Below the pieces are notes generated by a model. The model saw only the letters and a program-made list of their open reading frames with translations, had not been told where the DNA came from and searched no databases. Source: Mediterranea massiliensis (GTDB taxonomy: Bacteria > Bacteroidota > Bacteroidia > Bacteroidales > Bacteroidaceae). From it: a stretch of DNA of 43,574 bases. The DNA lies in contig SUYA01000017.1 of assembly GCA_015060695.1 (NCBI GenBank), positions 1-43,574 of the forward strand, read 5' to 3'. Position 1 is the stretch's first letter, and each line of letters starts with the position of its first letter. Below, piece by piece: positions 8,720 to 16,947 of the stretch. A program made the translations under genes and the position numbers.

Positions 8720-10600
8720 TTAAATTGAACCATTATTTCCATAATCTCCCAAATTGCCATTTCCACTGCCTTCAACTTGTATCAATTTAAGTTTCAATGG
8801 TTCAGTTGTTTTGGTAGCTTCGTCTGTGTTCAGTTCGTAGCGATATCCAACACCTTCAGATTCGAGCGCACTGTTCATTGCATCCATGGCTGATGCCCAA
8901 CCATCAGTATCTATTACGGAACCTCCACCACTTATATCGGCTTTATTGCCATCGTTTGCTCCCACTGCCTCATCAGTACCCGTCCAATAGCAAGTAGAAA
9001 ATTCGAAAGAGGAAGCATCTGAGAATACTCTTCCAACAATATTTCCGCGAGGGCTTCCTAGCAAGGTTCCTGTATTATAGCAAGCGATAACTTTTCCATC
9101 AAAACCTTCGGACAGAATACCTCCGACACGTGCATCATTATTTCTTGTTCCATTAATTGTTCCTACATTGTAACAGGCGATAATTTCTCCACCATTACCT
9201 TGTTGTTCTACAATGCCGCCAACAGTTCCTTCCGAACATTCTAATTTTCCTTTATTAACACAAGCTATCACTTTACCGTAATTGGTACGTACAATTCCAG
9301 CTGCATAGTGTCTTCCTTTAATATCTACCAAGTTGGTACAACCAATAACTATGCCCTCGTTCATTCCTACGATACCACCGGCATTACTATATTCATTTTC
9401 AATGATAGTTCCTGAAATTGTCAGGTTCTTGATGACACCACCTGAATTAAGATGTGAAAACAGTGCATTTCGTCCATTACCTGCGTTGTAGTTCAAATTT
9501 GAAATTGTCTTTCCGTTTCCGTCAAACACGCCACTGAATTCATCAACATACGAAAGCCAAGTGTCCTCCATGTCAATATCGTTCTGTAGTTGGAAATGTA
9601 AACCCGCTGTTTCTTTTCCAAGATAGGTTGCCCACTCTTTCAATGTTTGCAAATCATTAACACTTGACATTTTATAGGGTTCAGTTGCTGTACCTTCGCC
9701 TTGCCAATACACTTTTTCGGTCATGGTTTTACTCAACGTGTATAACTTGCCGGTTTCTAATGTCCCGCCCGTGATGGAGGCTTCGTAAATCACCTCTTCA
9801 GCATCGAACGCATATAGTTTGATGCTCTTGCCATTTGGGGTGGCATCGGCATGCACACCCAACATCAGGTAGGCGGTCAACTTTTCAGCATCTCCTAAAG
9901 TGATTCCAGCATTGTCTTGCCCCAAATTGAGGGTAATAAAATTTTGCTTAGTTGTATGCCAGCCCTCATCACTTTGTACAAAGATATCGTCATCTGCCAT
10001 CAGTTTCAAACTCTTGATGCACTTTCCTCCCAACCCGCTTAATTCTAATTTCATAATAGCGCCCAATTGGTTGAATTGCAATTCGGTCAGCCCACCTGCA
10101 TTGTAGTTGAATGGGGCCGACTTCATGTGATTGTAAGCAATCAGGTGACTCATCTCATTGTTAGCCGTCTGCGTAGAACTCATAGGGAAGTTTATTGTTG
10201 TTCCTCTAAAATTACTATAAATATTTTCAGATTTATAGTAGGCTATCAGTTCGGTCTCTTCCGTCCAATTGCCGGGAACTTCACCTTCGTAAGTGAACGT
10301 TCCGCGAGGAGTGTCTGCACCATCAGTGAGTGTAAATTCAAGAACTTCAGGTATCATCATATTGTCATCATCAGCGTTCTCCATCACCAAAATTTTGTCA
10401 CCACCTTTCCAAACTAAATGTAAGTTCTCAGCATTCTGCTCATAAGCAATGCGACTTTGTATATCATCGCCTTGCATAGCTACGATGGTCAAGGCACGTG
10501 TTTGACCTTTTTCCTCCAATGCTTCGTTTTGCTCTGTACACGAAATAATTGCAATAGATACCATCAGCATGGCACACCATTTTACAACATTCTTTTTCAT
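8720..10600 (-). CDS. Fimbrillin-like lipoprotein with GLUG-type repeats
   Basis: A 626-residue lipoprotein; the signal peptide ends at Cys21 in AIISC. Residues about 35-300 have fimbrillin-like features (QSRIAYEQN, VWKGGDKILVMEN, a long beta-rich stretch ending GGTLETGKLYTLSKT). The C-terminal half, starting near YWQGEGTATEPYKMSSVNDL, contains GLUG-like repeats: GVFDGNGKTISNLNY, AGGIVGMNEGIVIGC, AAGIVRTNYGKVIAC, VGGIVEQQGNGGEIIAC and VGGILSEGFDGKVIAC, one turn about every 20-30 residues. GLUG repeats occur in surface adhesins and IgA-binding proteases. It is preceded by a 47-codon ORF 19 bp upstream and followed closely by a second fimbrillin, so the three form a likely operon. Adhesion is inferred. 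Confidence 0.8.
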   Translation of the reverse strand: MKKNVVKWCAMLMVSIAIISCTEQNEALEEKGQTRALTIVAMQGDDIQSRIAYEQNAENLHLVWKGGDKILVMENADDDNMMIPEVLEFTLTDGADTPRGTFTYEGEVPGNWTEETELIAYYKSENIYSNFRGTTINFPMSSTQTANNEMSHLIAYNHMKSAPFNYNAGGLTELQFNQLGAIMKLELSGLGGKCIKSLKLMADDDIFVQSDEGWHTTKQNFITLNLGQDNAGITLGDAEKLTAYLMLGVHADATPNGKSIKLYAFDAEEVIYEASITGGTLETGKLYTLSKTMTEKVYWQGEGTATEPYKMSSVNDLQTLKEWATYLGKETAGLHFQLQNDIDMEDTWLSYVDEFSGVFDGNGKTISNLNYNAGNGRNALFSHLNSGGVIKNLTISGTIIENEYSNAGGIVGMNEGIVIGCTNLVDIKGRHYAAGIVRTNYGKVIACVNKGKLECSEGTVGGIVEQQGNGGEIIACYNVGTINGTRNNDARVGGILSEGFDGKVIACYNTGTLLGSPRGNIVGRVFSDASSFEFSTCYWTGTDEAVGANDGNKADISGGGSVIDTDGWASAMDAMNSALESEGVGYRYELNTDEATKTTEPLKLKLIQVEGSGNGNLGDYGNNGSI

Positions 10601-10619
10601 AGCGACACATGATTAAAAA

Positions 10620-10763
10620 TTACGACCATCCACCATTACCGTCTGCCGGTCTATAATGTTTCATATCAGAACCTTCGAATCCTTTCTCAACCTGAACCTC
10701 AACGATTTCTACAATTGGGGCTTCGTACACAACCTCAAAGCTCAATAACTCAATTCTATCCAT
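10620..10763 (-). CDS. Small 47-residue protein heading a fimbrillin operon
   Basis: The frame runs from ATG at 10763 to TAA at 10620, 19 bp upstream of the fimbrillin start. The product begins MDRIELLSFEVVYEAP, continues IVEIVEVQVEKGFEGSD and ends DGNGGWS. The acidic, alternating Val/Ile-Glu core followed by a GF-x-GS turn and a Gly/Trp-rich tail resembles, from memory, short uncharacterised proteins found near Bacteroides fimbrillin genes. There is no signal peptide. The ORF lies downstream of the ncRNA terminator, so it needs another promoter; only a poor TAACTTTC match is visible upstream. The function is unknown, and a database comparison would decide whether it is conserved. Confidence 0.6.
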   Translation of the reverse strand: MDRIELLSFEVVYEAPIVEIVEVQVEKGFEGSDMKHYRPADGNGGWS

Positions 10764-10840
10764 AATCTTACCAATATAAAGCACGATGGGACCTCGCATC
10801 GAAAGTTAATAAAAGGGGTTAGGTTGGAAGGCATATAAAC

Positions 10841-10875
10841 AAAAAACGTGAAGCCCACTCATTGCTCGCTTCACG
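10841..10875 (-). terminator. Terminator of the structured ncRNA
   Basis: CGTGAAGC (10847-10854) pairs with GCTTCACG (10868-10875); the minus strand continues TTTTTTGT. Confidence 0.9.
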
Positions 10876-11181
10876 ATTCAAGGCGTCCTGGAAGTTGCCC
10901 ATAGTGTCAAAACGAGCAACTTAGAACTTCACGCCGATATGAAAAACATCACCTTGATTATATGCAGATATGCTTTAGTGAGAATACACTATTGGCTATC
11001 CGCATAATAACAAGGGCTGCTTAGTATCATACCCAACGCGCGTCTCAGTTGCTTTGTTCTTGACACTATTTGAAATTTTTCCAGGACTTCGAATCGTCAA
11101 AACCAAAGCGTATGAATACGCCATTATCTATATGTCTGTCCCCACCGCCCGATACTTCAAGCTAAGCATCGGCGTGAAGAC
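10841..11181 (-). ncRNA. Structured non-coding RNA, about 340 nt, family not assigned
   Basis: The region lacks a credible ORF but has a -7 element at one end (TACTTTTG, 11193-11186) and an intrinsic terminator at the other. Helices visible: a 12-bp perfect pairing of 11168-11179 with 10927-10938 (CTTCACGCCGAT); a nested set 11081-11087/10885-10891, 11060-11069/10901-10910 and 11047-11053/10915-10921; a long hairpin 10997-11015/10952-10970 capped by TAGTG/CACTA; and a local hairpin GCGTA-TTCA-TACGC (11108-11121). The first helix crosses the nested set, so either a pseudoknot or two alternative folds exist. Diagnostic RNase P, tmRNA and SRP sequences were not seen. The Rfam Bacteroidales-1 family (own promoter and terminator) is worth comparing. 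Confidence 0.75.
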
Positions 11182-11185
11182 ACTA

Positions 11186-11193
11186 CAAAAGTA
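11186..11193 (-). promoter_or_regulatory. -7 element of the structured ncRNA
   Basis: TACTTTTG on the minus strand, about 5-7 nt ahead of the first stable helix of the RNA. No clear -33 element. Confidence 0.75.
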
Positions 11194-11284
11194 ATTAATT
11201 ATTTTGGATTTTTAGTAAGTTTGACTTAAAAATGAGCTATTTCTGATTCAACCGCTCCTAACATCCATCTCAAAGAATGGATAC

Positions 11285-11323
11285 AATTAAAGTATCTTCC
11301 ATTGTAGAACACAAGGAAGATAC
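11285..11323 (-). terminator. Probable terminator of ptb-buk
   Basis: GTATCTTCC (11292-11300) pairs with GGAAGATAC (11315-11323). The minus-strand tail TTTAATT is only moderately U-rich. 26 bp past the buk stop codon. Confidence 0.6.
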
Positions 11324-11349
11324 CTATACCTATAAAGAATATAAAGCAA

Positions 11350-12411
11350 TTATTTATATTCCTGAATCGGAAGTTCGCCGCGTAAAGCGCCCAAAGCATT
11401 GAGCGCCAATGCTTCTAACTCATCTTCACCGGGATAGATATGTACCGGAGCCAAGAACGAAATGCGCTCGCTTAATCGAGAAGTAATATAATGAGAATGG
11501 GCTATTCCACCTGTCAACAAAATGGCATCTACCTTTCCCCACAAAGCCACAGCCGCTGCACCTACCGACTTAGCTATCTGATAAATCATGGCATTCAATA
11601 TCAGTTCGGCATGGGCATCGCCTTCGGCTATCCGTTTTTCGACGGTCAATACATCGGTAGTGCCCAGATGGGCCGCCAACCCACCGCGTCCACAGATTTG
11701 ACGTTTCAATTCGGCCTGTGTGTATTTACCGGAAAAGCAAAGGTCTATCAAGTTGCCAGCCGGCAAGGTTCCTGCCCTTTCGGGTGAGAAAGGTCCTTCA
11801 CCATCCAAGGCATTCGGTACATCGACGGCTCGTCCTTGCAAGTGAGCGCCCACCGAAATGCCACCTCCCAAATGACACACAATCAAGTTCAGGTTTTCAT
11901 AACGAGTATTGTGTTCTTTGGCATAGCGACGAGCAATGGCACGCTGATTGAGGGCATGCCAAATAGTGATGCGAGGCATGAGAGGAGAACCGTTGATGCG
12001 TGCCAACTCATCCAACTCATCTACCACACCGGGGTCGGCAATGAAAGCGCGGCAACCAGGAATCTCAATCGCCAATTCGTTGGCAATGAGGCAACCCAAG
12101 TTGCAAGCATGAGGCCGCAAAGCATGCATCATATCGTCGAGCATGGCATCGTTTACCTCATAAACACCGCCCGGAATAGGTTTCAATAAACCACCCCGAC
12201 CGGCAATGGCGTCGAATTGGAAAGGAATACCTTCGTCTTGCAGTGCTTTTATCACCAAGTTCTTACGAAACTCAAACTGGTCGATGATGCGAGGATAATG
12301 GCCCAAGTCTTCCATGCTGTGCCGAATGGTATGCACCAACAAAGGGGATTCGTCTTCATAGACGGCTATCTTGGTAGAGGTTGAACCGGGATTTATGACT
12401 AATATTCTCAT
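11350..12411 (-). CDS. buk: Butyrate kinase
   Basis: A 353-residue ASKHA-fold kinase converting butyryl-phosphate and ADP to butyrate and ATP; branched-chain acyl phosphates are possible substrates. The N-terminal phosphate-1 motif VINPGSTSTKIAVYED, the GRGGLLKPIPGGVY segment, VCHLGGGISVGAH and the C-terminal adenosine motif LLTGGIAHS are all present, and the length matches the family. It starts 24 bp after the ptb stop on the same strand, the classical ptb-buk order. Bacteroidetes often carry this pair without being strong butyrate producers, so the physiological substrate is uncertain. Confidence 0.93.
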   Translation of the reverse strand: MRILVINPGSTSTKIAVYEDESPLLVHTIRHSMEDLGHYPRIIDQFEFRKNLVIKALQDEGIPFQFDAIAGRGGLLKPIPGGVYEVNDAMLDDMMHALRPHACNLGCLIANELAIEIPGCRAFIADPGVVDELDELARINGSPLMPRITIWHALNQRAIARRYAKEHNTRYENLNLIVCHLGGGISVGAHLQGRAVDVPNALDGEGPFSPERAGTLPAGNLIDLCFSGKYTQAELKRQICGRGGLAAHLGTTDVLTVEKRIAEGDAHAELILNAMIYQIAKSVGAAAVALWGKVDAILLTGGIAHSHYITSRLSERISFLAPVHIYPGEDELEALALNALGALRGELPIQEYK

Positions 12412-12435
12412 ATTTTCAATGACTTTGAATTCTGT

Positions 12436-13344
12436 TTAGTTGGCACAAAGAATGGCCATGGCTATACTATAATATTTAGAGAGGCCGGAATCGCTACGCG
12501 AGGGCAATATTACAGGACAGATGGGGCCTTGCAACAAACCGGCCATATCGGCATGACAAAAAAGAGAGACAGTTTTATAAAAAGCGTTTCCCGACTCGAT
12601 GTTTGGAAATATCAGCACATCGGCCTCACCGTTGATGGGTGAAACTATGCCTTTTATGTCACCGCTTGTCTTCTCGCAAGAGGTTTTTACGTCCAACGGA
12701 CCGTCGATAATGGCATTGCCAAACTCACCGGCCTCACAAAGTTCTACAATGTTCACATAATCGAGCGAATGAGGAAACTTTGCACTGACTTTCTCGGTAC
12801 AGTGTATCAAGGAGATACGAGGCTGCTGGATGCCAAACTTACGACAAGAGCGAATGGCATACCAAATCATCTCGATGCGCTGTTGCAAGGTGGGGCGAGG
12901 AATGACTGCCGCATCGCTGACAAACAGCAGCTTGTCGTAAGTGGGAATCTGCATGGCCGCCAAATGGGTAAGTACCTTTCCCGGTGGCAATAGGCCGTGT
13001 TCCTTATCTAAAATGGCTCGCAACAGATTGTCGGTATTGATGATGCCTTTCATCAAGATATCGGCCTCTCCCCGACGGATGATGCGCACCGCCTCGCGAG
13101 CAGCCTCATCGGGATCTTCAATGTGAATCGTTTTCACGTAGTCCCGATATTGATTTAAGGAGGTGTATTTCTCTAAAATGGCAGAATCACCTACCAATAT
13201 AAATTCGGCAATGCCCTCTTCTAACGAACGAGAGATGGCATATTCGGTATTGGGGTCTTTGGCACAAACCAAGACTATGCGCTTACGTTGATTCAAGCTC
13301 TTTAAGTGAGCCGTCAGTTGACTAAAATCACGAATAGGTTCCAT
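12436..13344 (-). CDS. ptb: Phosphate butyryltransferase-type acyltransferase
   Basis: A 302-residue cytoplasmic enzyme of the phosphate acetyl/butyryltransferase family, exchanging CoA for phosphate on a short-chain acyl-CoA and handing the acyl-phosphate to the kinase encoded just downstream. Recognisable segments are ILMKGIINTDNLLRAIL, FVSDAAVIPRPTLQQR, GPLDVKTSCEKTSGD and ADVLIFPNIESGNAFYK, all typical of the C-terminal PTA fold. The length fits phosphate butyryltransferase rather than the longer Pta. The only visible promoter candidate is GATATTTG (13369-13362, one mismatch), divergent from the S66 peptidase promoter. Confidence 0.9.
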   Translation of the reverse strand: MEPIRDFSQLTAHLKSLNQRKRIVLVCAKDPNTEYAISRSLEEGIAEFILVGDSAILEKYTSLNQYRDYVKTIHIEDPDEAAREAVRIIRRGEADILMKGIINTDNLLRAILDKEHGLLPPGKVLTHLAAMQIPTYDKLLFVSDAAVIPRPTLQQRIEMIWYAIRSCRKFGIQQPRISLIHCTEKVSAKFPHSLDYVNIVELCEAGEFGNAIIDGPLDVKTSCEKTSGDIKGIVSPINGEADVLIFPNIESGNAFYKTVSLFCHADMAGLLQGPICPVILPSRSDSGLSKYYSIAMAILCAN

Positions 13345-13412
13345 ATGTTGTTGTTTTAGTACAAATATCAGAAAAAAAGTTGAAATATACCGAATGTAAC
13401 GTATAAATTATG

Positions 13413-13420
13413 TATTTTTG
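13413..13420 (+). promoter_or_regulatory. -7 element of the S66 peptidase operon
   Basis: TATTTTTG, 18 bp before the ATG at 13439. An in-frame TTG at 13418 falls on this element and is therefore rejected as a start. Confidence 0.75.
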
Positions 13421-13438
13421 CATCCAAAGAGATTAAAA

Positions 13439-14398
13439 ATGATAAAAAAGTTACAACTTCCTCCCACCCTAAAAGAGGGTGATAAAGTTATTCTGCTCTC
13501 TCCGTCAGGGAAAATAGACAAGCGATTCTTGAACGGAGCCACCAAACGACTGCAATCGTGGGGGCTTACCGTAGAGTTAGGCAAACATGCCGCCGGAACG
13601 CACGGCAGCTTTGCCGGCAGCATTAGTAACCGACTTGCCGACCTGCAACGGGCTTTAGACGATGAATCGGCAAAGGCCATCCTATGCAGCCGAGGAGGAT
13701 ATGGTGCCGTACATTTAATTGATAAGTTGGACTTCACCCGATTTAAGCAATACCCCAAATGGATTATCGGTTATAGCGACATTACGGCGTTGCATAACCT
13801 CTGCCAAAAAGAGGGGTTTGCCTCCCTGCATGCCCCAATGGCACGACATCTGACGGTTGAAGCGCCCAATGACTATTGCATATTGGCACTGAAGGACATC
13901 CTGATGGGACATACTACCCAACAAACGGCCGAAGCTGTAATAGCCACCGAAAAAGGATTTGCCTATACTTGCCCAAGACACAAGCTAAACAAGAAAGGAA
14001 GCAGCGAAGGCATCTTGCGAGGAGGTAACCTGGCTGTGTTCCACGGACTGCGTGGCACCCCTTGGGACATTCCGGCCGAAGGAACCATCCTCTTTATAGA
14101 AGATATTGGCGAACGACCGCATGCCGTCGAACGGATGATGTACAACCTGAAACTGGGCGGAGTGCTCGATAAACTTTCCGGGCTGATTATCGGACAATTT
14201 ACCGAATACGAAGACAACCATTCCTTAAGAAAAGATTTGTATGGTTCCTTGTCCGACTTGATGAAGAAGTATGACTATCCGGTCTGCTTCGACTTTCCGG
14301 TAGGCCACATTACTTACAACCTCCCCTTGATTAATGGAGCGCACGTCACCTTAGATTCCGGAAAGAAAATGGTGAAACTGACATTCAACTTGGAATAA
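13439..14398 (+). CDS. LD-carboxypeptidase (peptidase family S66)
   Basis: A 319-residue serine peptidase of the LdcA/MccF family, which removes the terminal D-Ala from murein tetrapeptide during cell-wall recycling. The nucleophile is Ser113 in IGYSDITALH, preceded by the conserved SRGGYGA segment. The catalytic Glu lies in the FIEDIGERPHAVERM stretch and the catalytic His in FPVGHITYN near the C-terminus. No signal peptide is visible, in line with a cytoplasmic recycling role. I start it at 13439, after the -7 element. It heads a probable operon with the M28-family protein (17 bp downstream) and sufE. Confidence 0.9.
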   Translation: MIKKLQLPPTLKEGDKVILLSPSGKIDKRFLNGATKRLQSWGLTVELGKHAAGTHGSFAGSISNRLADLQRALDDESAKAILCSRGGYGAVHLIDKLDFTRFKQYPKWIIGYSDITALHNLCQKEGFASLHAPMARHLTVEAPNDYCILALKDILMGHTTQQTAEAVIATEKGFAYTCPRHKLNKKGSSEGILRGGNLAVFHGLRGTPWDIPAEGTILFIEDIGERPHAVERMMYNLKLGGVLDKLSGLIIGQFTEYEDNHSLRKDLYGSLSDLMKKYDYPVCFDFPVGHITYNLPLINGAHVTLDSGKKMVKLTFNLE

Positions 14399-14415
14399 CC
14401 CATTAACAGTATAAA

Positions 14416-15417
14416 ATGAAAAAAGCCTATAAACTACTGCCTTTATTGCTGTTGCTCATAGCTATTGCCTCATGCAGCAACAAAAAAGTATCGACTGACG
14501 AGAGTGAAAAGAAGAAACCAAAGGTAACAGTAAACGTACCGACGTTCCATGCCGATAGTGCCTACCACTACATCCAAGCGCAAGCCGACTTCGGACCACG
14601 GGTTCCCAACAGTGCTGCGCACAAAGCTTGTGGCGACTACTTGGCCAAGCAGTTGGAGAAATTCGGTGCCAAGGTATATAACCAATATGCCGATTTGGTG
14701 GCCTACGATAACACCATATTGAAAGCACGCAACATTATCGGAGCCTATAACCCAGATAGTCGCCGCCGTGTATTGCTCTGTGCCCATTGGGACAGCCGCC
14801 CCTATGCCGATGCCGAAAAGGATGCAAGCAAGCACCACACACCCATTCTCGGTGTAAACGATGGTGCCAGCGGTGTGGGCGTACTGCTCGAAATAGCCCG
14901 CCAGTTGCAACAACAAGCCCCGGCCATCGGTATTGACATTATCTTCTTCGACGCTGAAGACTATGGCATACCCACTTTTTATAAGGGCAACTACAAGCCG
15001 CACAGTTGGTGCCTCGGCTCACAATATTGGGGACGAGTGCCGCATGTAGCCAACTACAACGCCCGTTATGGCATCTTATTAGATATGGTAGGTGGAAAGA
15101 ATGCCACCTTCTATCAAGAACCATTCTCGAAGCGCACGGCCGGCAAACAGGTGAAAAAGATATGGGATACAGCCCACCGATTGGGCTTCGGGCAATTCTT
15201 CCCCCAAAGCGAAGGGTTTGAAGTGACCGACGACCATGTCTATGTCTATGAATATGGTAAAATTCCTTGTGTAGATATTATCAATCATGACCCGCAAAGT
15301 GATACCGGATTCGGGGATTTTTGGCATACCCATGACGATACGATGGAGATTATAGACCGTAGCACCTTGCAAGCCGTGGGGCAAACCGTTCTCGACGTGA
15401 TTTATAACGAACAATAA
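14416..15417 (+). CDS. M28-family lipoprotein, glutaminyl-peptide cyclotransferase-like
   Basis: A 333-residue exported lipoprotein; the signal peptide ends at Cys20 (IAIASC). The body is an M28 zinc-dependent fold: CAHWDSRPYAD (residues 122-132), GVNDGASGVG with Asp149 and FDAEDYG with Glu181. A C-terminal FWHTHDDTMEII holds His304. These match the single-zinc type II glutaminyl cyclases of Bacteroidetes (known from Porphyromonas gingivalis and Tannerella), which convert N-terminal Gln of exported proteins to pyroglutamate. Many Bacteroidetes periplasmic proteins begin with Gln after signal cleavage, so such an enzyme is expected. An aminopeptidase role cannot be excluded by reading alone. 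It sits between the S66 peptidase and sufE with short gaps. Confidence 0.85.
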   Translation: MKKAYKLLPLLLLLIAIASCSNKKVSTDESEKKKPKVTVNVPTFHADSAYHYIQAQADFGPRVPNSAAHKACGDYLAKQLEKFGAKVYNQYADLVAYDNTILKARNIIGAYNPDSRRRVLLCAHWDSRPYADAEKDASKHHTPILGVNDGASGVGVLLEIARQLQQQAPAIGIDIIFFDAEDYGIPTFYKGNYKPHSWCLGSQYWGRVPHVANYNARYGILLDMVGGKNATFYQEPFSKRTAGKQVKKIWDTAHRLGFGQFFPQSEGFEVTDDHVYVYEYGKIPCVDIINHDPQSDTGFGDFWHTHDDTMEIIDRSTLQAVGQTVLDVIYNEQ

Positions 15418-15438
15418 AAACAAGTAAAAAGTATCAGT

Positions 15439-15858
15439 ATGACTATCAACGAAATACAAGACGATGTGATTGCCGAGTTTAGCGACTTCGACGATTGGAT
15501 GGATCGTTATCAGCTATTGATTGACTTGGGCAATGAGCAAGAACCACTTGACGAAGCCTATAAAACCGAACAAAACCTGATAGAAGGGTGTCAAAGCCGC
15601 GTGTGGCTTCATGCCGAAGAGGTGGATGGCAAACTCATCTTTAAGGCCGAAAGCGATGCCGTTATTGTGAAAGGCATCATTGCCCTGCTCATCAAGGTGG
15701 TGTCGGGACATACGGCCGACGAGATTCTGGAAAGTGAACTCTATTTCATCGACCGCATTGGTTTGAAGGAGCACCTCTCTCCTACCCGCAGCAACGGCTT
15801 GCTCTCCATGGTGAAGCAGATGAGGATGTATGCCTTGGCTTTCAAGGCGAAGCACTAA
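15439..15858 (+). CDS. sufE: SufE-type sulfur acceptor for iron-sulfur cluster assembly
   Basis: A 139-residue cytoplasmic protein that takes persulfide sulfur from a SufS-type cysteine desulfurase. The acceptor is Cys51 in LIEGCQSRVWL, and the GIIALLIKVVSGHTADEIL and LSPTRSNGLLSMVKQM segments are characteristic of the family. The length is normal. Third gene of the S66-M28-sufE cluster (21-bp gap). Its stop overlaps by 3 bases the stop end of the convergent CPBP gene. Confidence 0.95.
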   Translation: MTINEIQDDVIAEFSDFDDWMDRYQLLIDLGNEQEPLDEAYKTEQNLIEGCQSRVWLHAEEVDGKLIFKAESDAVIVKGIIALLIKVVSGHTADEILESELYFIDRIGLKEHLSPTRSNGLLSMVKQMRMYALAFKAKH

Positions 15859-16583
15859 ACTGCAGTTGCCCTTCGGAAGCCGCGCAACGAAACTACAAAC
15901 AAAAGCAGAGAAGCCGTCAGCAATACCCAGTATGCCGGCCAGCCTATCAGTTGCCAGGTGTGTACCACATCGGGGTAATAAATCAGCACCCATACCGCCA
16001 TAGCGTTATTAGCCATGTGTATCAAGAAGGTGGGCAACAGGCTTTGGGTAGTATAATAAATCCAAGCCAGCAACACACCAATGATGAGGGCCGGTACTGC
16101 TTGCGCCGGATTGAGGTGAAAGGCTCCGAAGAGTAACCCCGAACAGAGGATGGCGCCAAGCGGCGAGCAGCTTTTCAGCAATGCATCGGTAAGGGCCTTG
16201 CGAAAAAAGAGTTCTTCGAACAAGGGAGCCAAGAAAACCAATACAACTATTCCCCACGCAGAAGTTACCTTCACTTTAAAGTCCGATTCATACCAATCGG
16301 GCAAGGCCGGCAACCATTCCATCAGCATAGAGAGAAGTAAGCAGAACGAAATGCCCATCGGCAAGCTCCAGCCCAGTAGTGCCGCAGAAGGCGGGGTAAA
16401 CAATCGTTTGGCATTGCCTAAACACCCCTCCGCATAGAGAAAGGCAACGGTCAGAGCCATGCTCACCACGGTTTCGACGTTACCGTCAACACCAAGCCTA
16501 CGGCTTACCATCAGCACGATGTTTACAATTATCAGATAAATCAATATCAATTTCAAGACTGTTTTCATCTGCTTCTTATACAC
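15855..16583 (-). CDS. CPBP-family intramembrane metalloprotease
   Basis: A 242-residue multispanning membrane protein of the CPBP (CAAX protease/bacteriocin-processing, Abi) family. Active-site motifs are EELFFR (Glu123, Glu124, Arg128), FHLN (His157) and FLIHMANNAMA (His189, Asn193), all within predicted membrane segments. In bacteria this family is linked to peptide maturation, self-immunity or membrane-protein turnover; the substrate here is unknown. An in-frame Met6 (16568) is an alternative start. The gene converges on sufE. The 22-bp repeat array at 16726-16835 lies in its upstream region. Confidence 0.88.
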   Translation of the reverse strand: MYKKQMKTVLKLILIYLIIVNIVLMVSRRLGVDGNVETVVSMALTVAFLYAEGCLGNAKRLFTPPSAALLGWSLPMGISFCLLLSMLMEWLPALPDWYESDFKVKVTSAWGIVVLVFLAPLFEELFFRKALTDALLKSCSPLGAILCSGLLFGAFHLNPAQAVPALIIGVLLAWIYYTTQSLLPTFLIHMANNAMAVWVLIYYPDVVHTWQLIGWPAYWVLLTASLLLFVVSLRGFRRATAV

Positions 16584-16725
16584 TGTTTTTAGCTACTTCA
16601 GATAACTCAAAATAATAAGTATCCGTAAACGCTACCACCGCAAACGCTCCCCCTCCCTACTAAACTTTTAAATAAACGTTTATCTAAGCAAATCTTGAGA
16701 ATCAAGCAGTTAGAGTTTCCTTAGA

Positions 16726-16835
16726 TTTCCACGAATGGAAACGCTCGTTTCCTTGCAAGGAAACGCCAGTTTCTCAGTTAGGAAACGCTCGTTTCCCAGT
16801 TAGGAAACGGCAGTTTCTTCGCAAGGAAACGGGAA
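16726..16835. repeat. Array of five 22-bp palindromic tandem repeats
   Basis: Five units start at 16726, 16748, 16770, 16792 and 16814. Each follows TTTCY-N6-GGAAACG plus a 4-base tail, so each is itself a small dyad (TTTCC facing GGAAA). Tails alternate CTCG, CCAG, CTCG, GCAG, hinting at a 44-bp double unit. The rest of the gene-free stretch 16584-16888 holds a degenerate copy of the left-end repeat (about 16632-16655) and nothing else I recognise. Confidence 0.85.
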
Positions 16836-16888
16836 GGAAATTTAACTCCCTGCTACAGCAATGCAATGGTTAGACGAGAAGAGGTCAT

Positions 16889-16926
16889 TAAAAAAGGGAT
16901 TTGTCAAACAGACAAATCCCCTTTTC
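16889..16926 (-). terminator. Intrinsic terminator of rpsO
   Basis: GGGATTTGTC (16896-16905) pairs with GACAAATCCC (16911-16920), with minus-strand T-run opposite 16888-16895. 22 bp past the rpsO stop. Confidence 0.9.
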
Positions 16927-16947
16927 TTGTTCGTTCGCCGTAAGAAA

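Noticed and set aside
8704..8775. Longer start of the fimbrillin at 6934-8703
   Set aside because: It would overlap the upstream gene and bury the signal peptide; ATG 8703 gives a normal lipoprotein signal.
10841..11181. tmRNA, RNase P RNA or SRP RNA
   Set aside because: No tag-peptide frame, no GAGGAAAGTCC-type core and no SRP hairpin sequence were found; the ends also do not fit.
16726..16835. CRISPR array
   Set aside because: Units are contiguous 22-bp repeats without spacers, and no cas genes are present.
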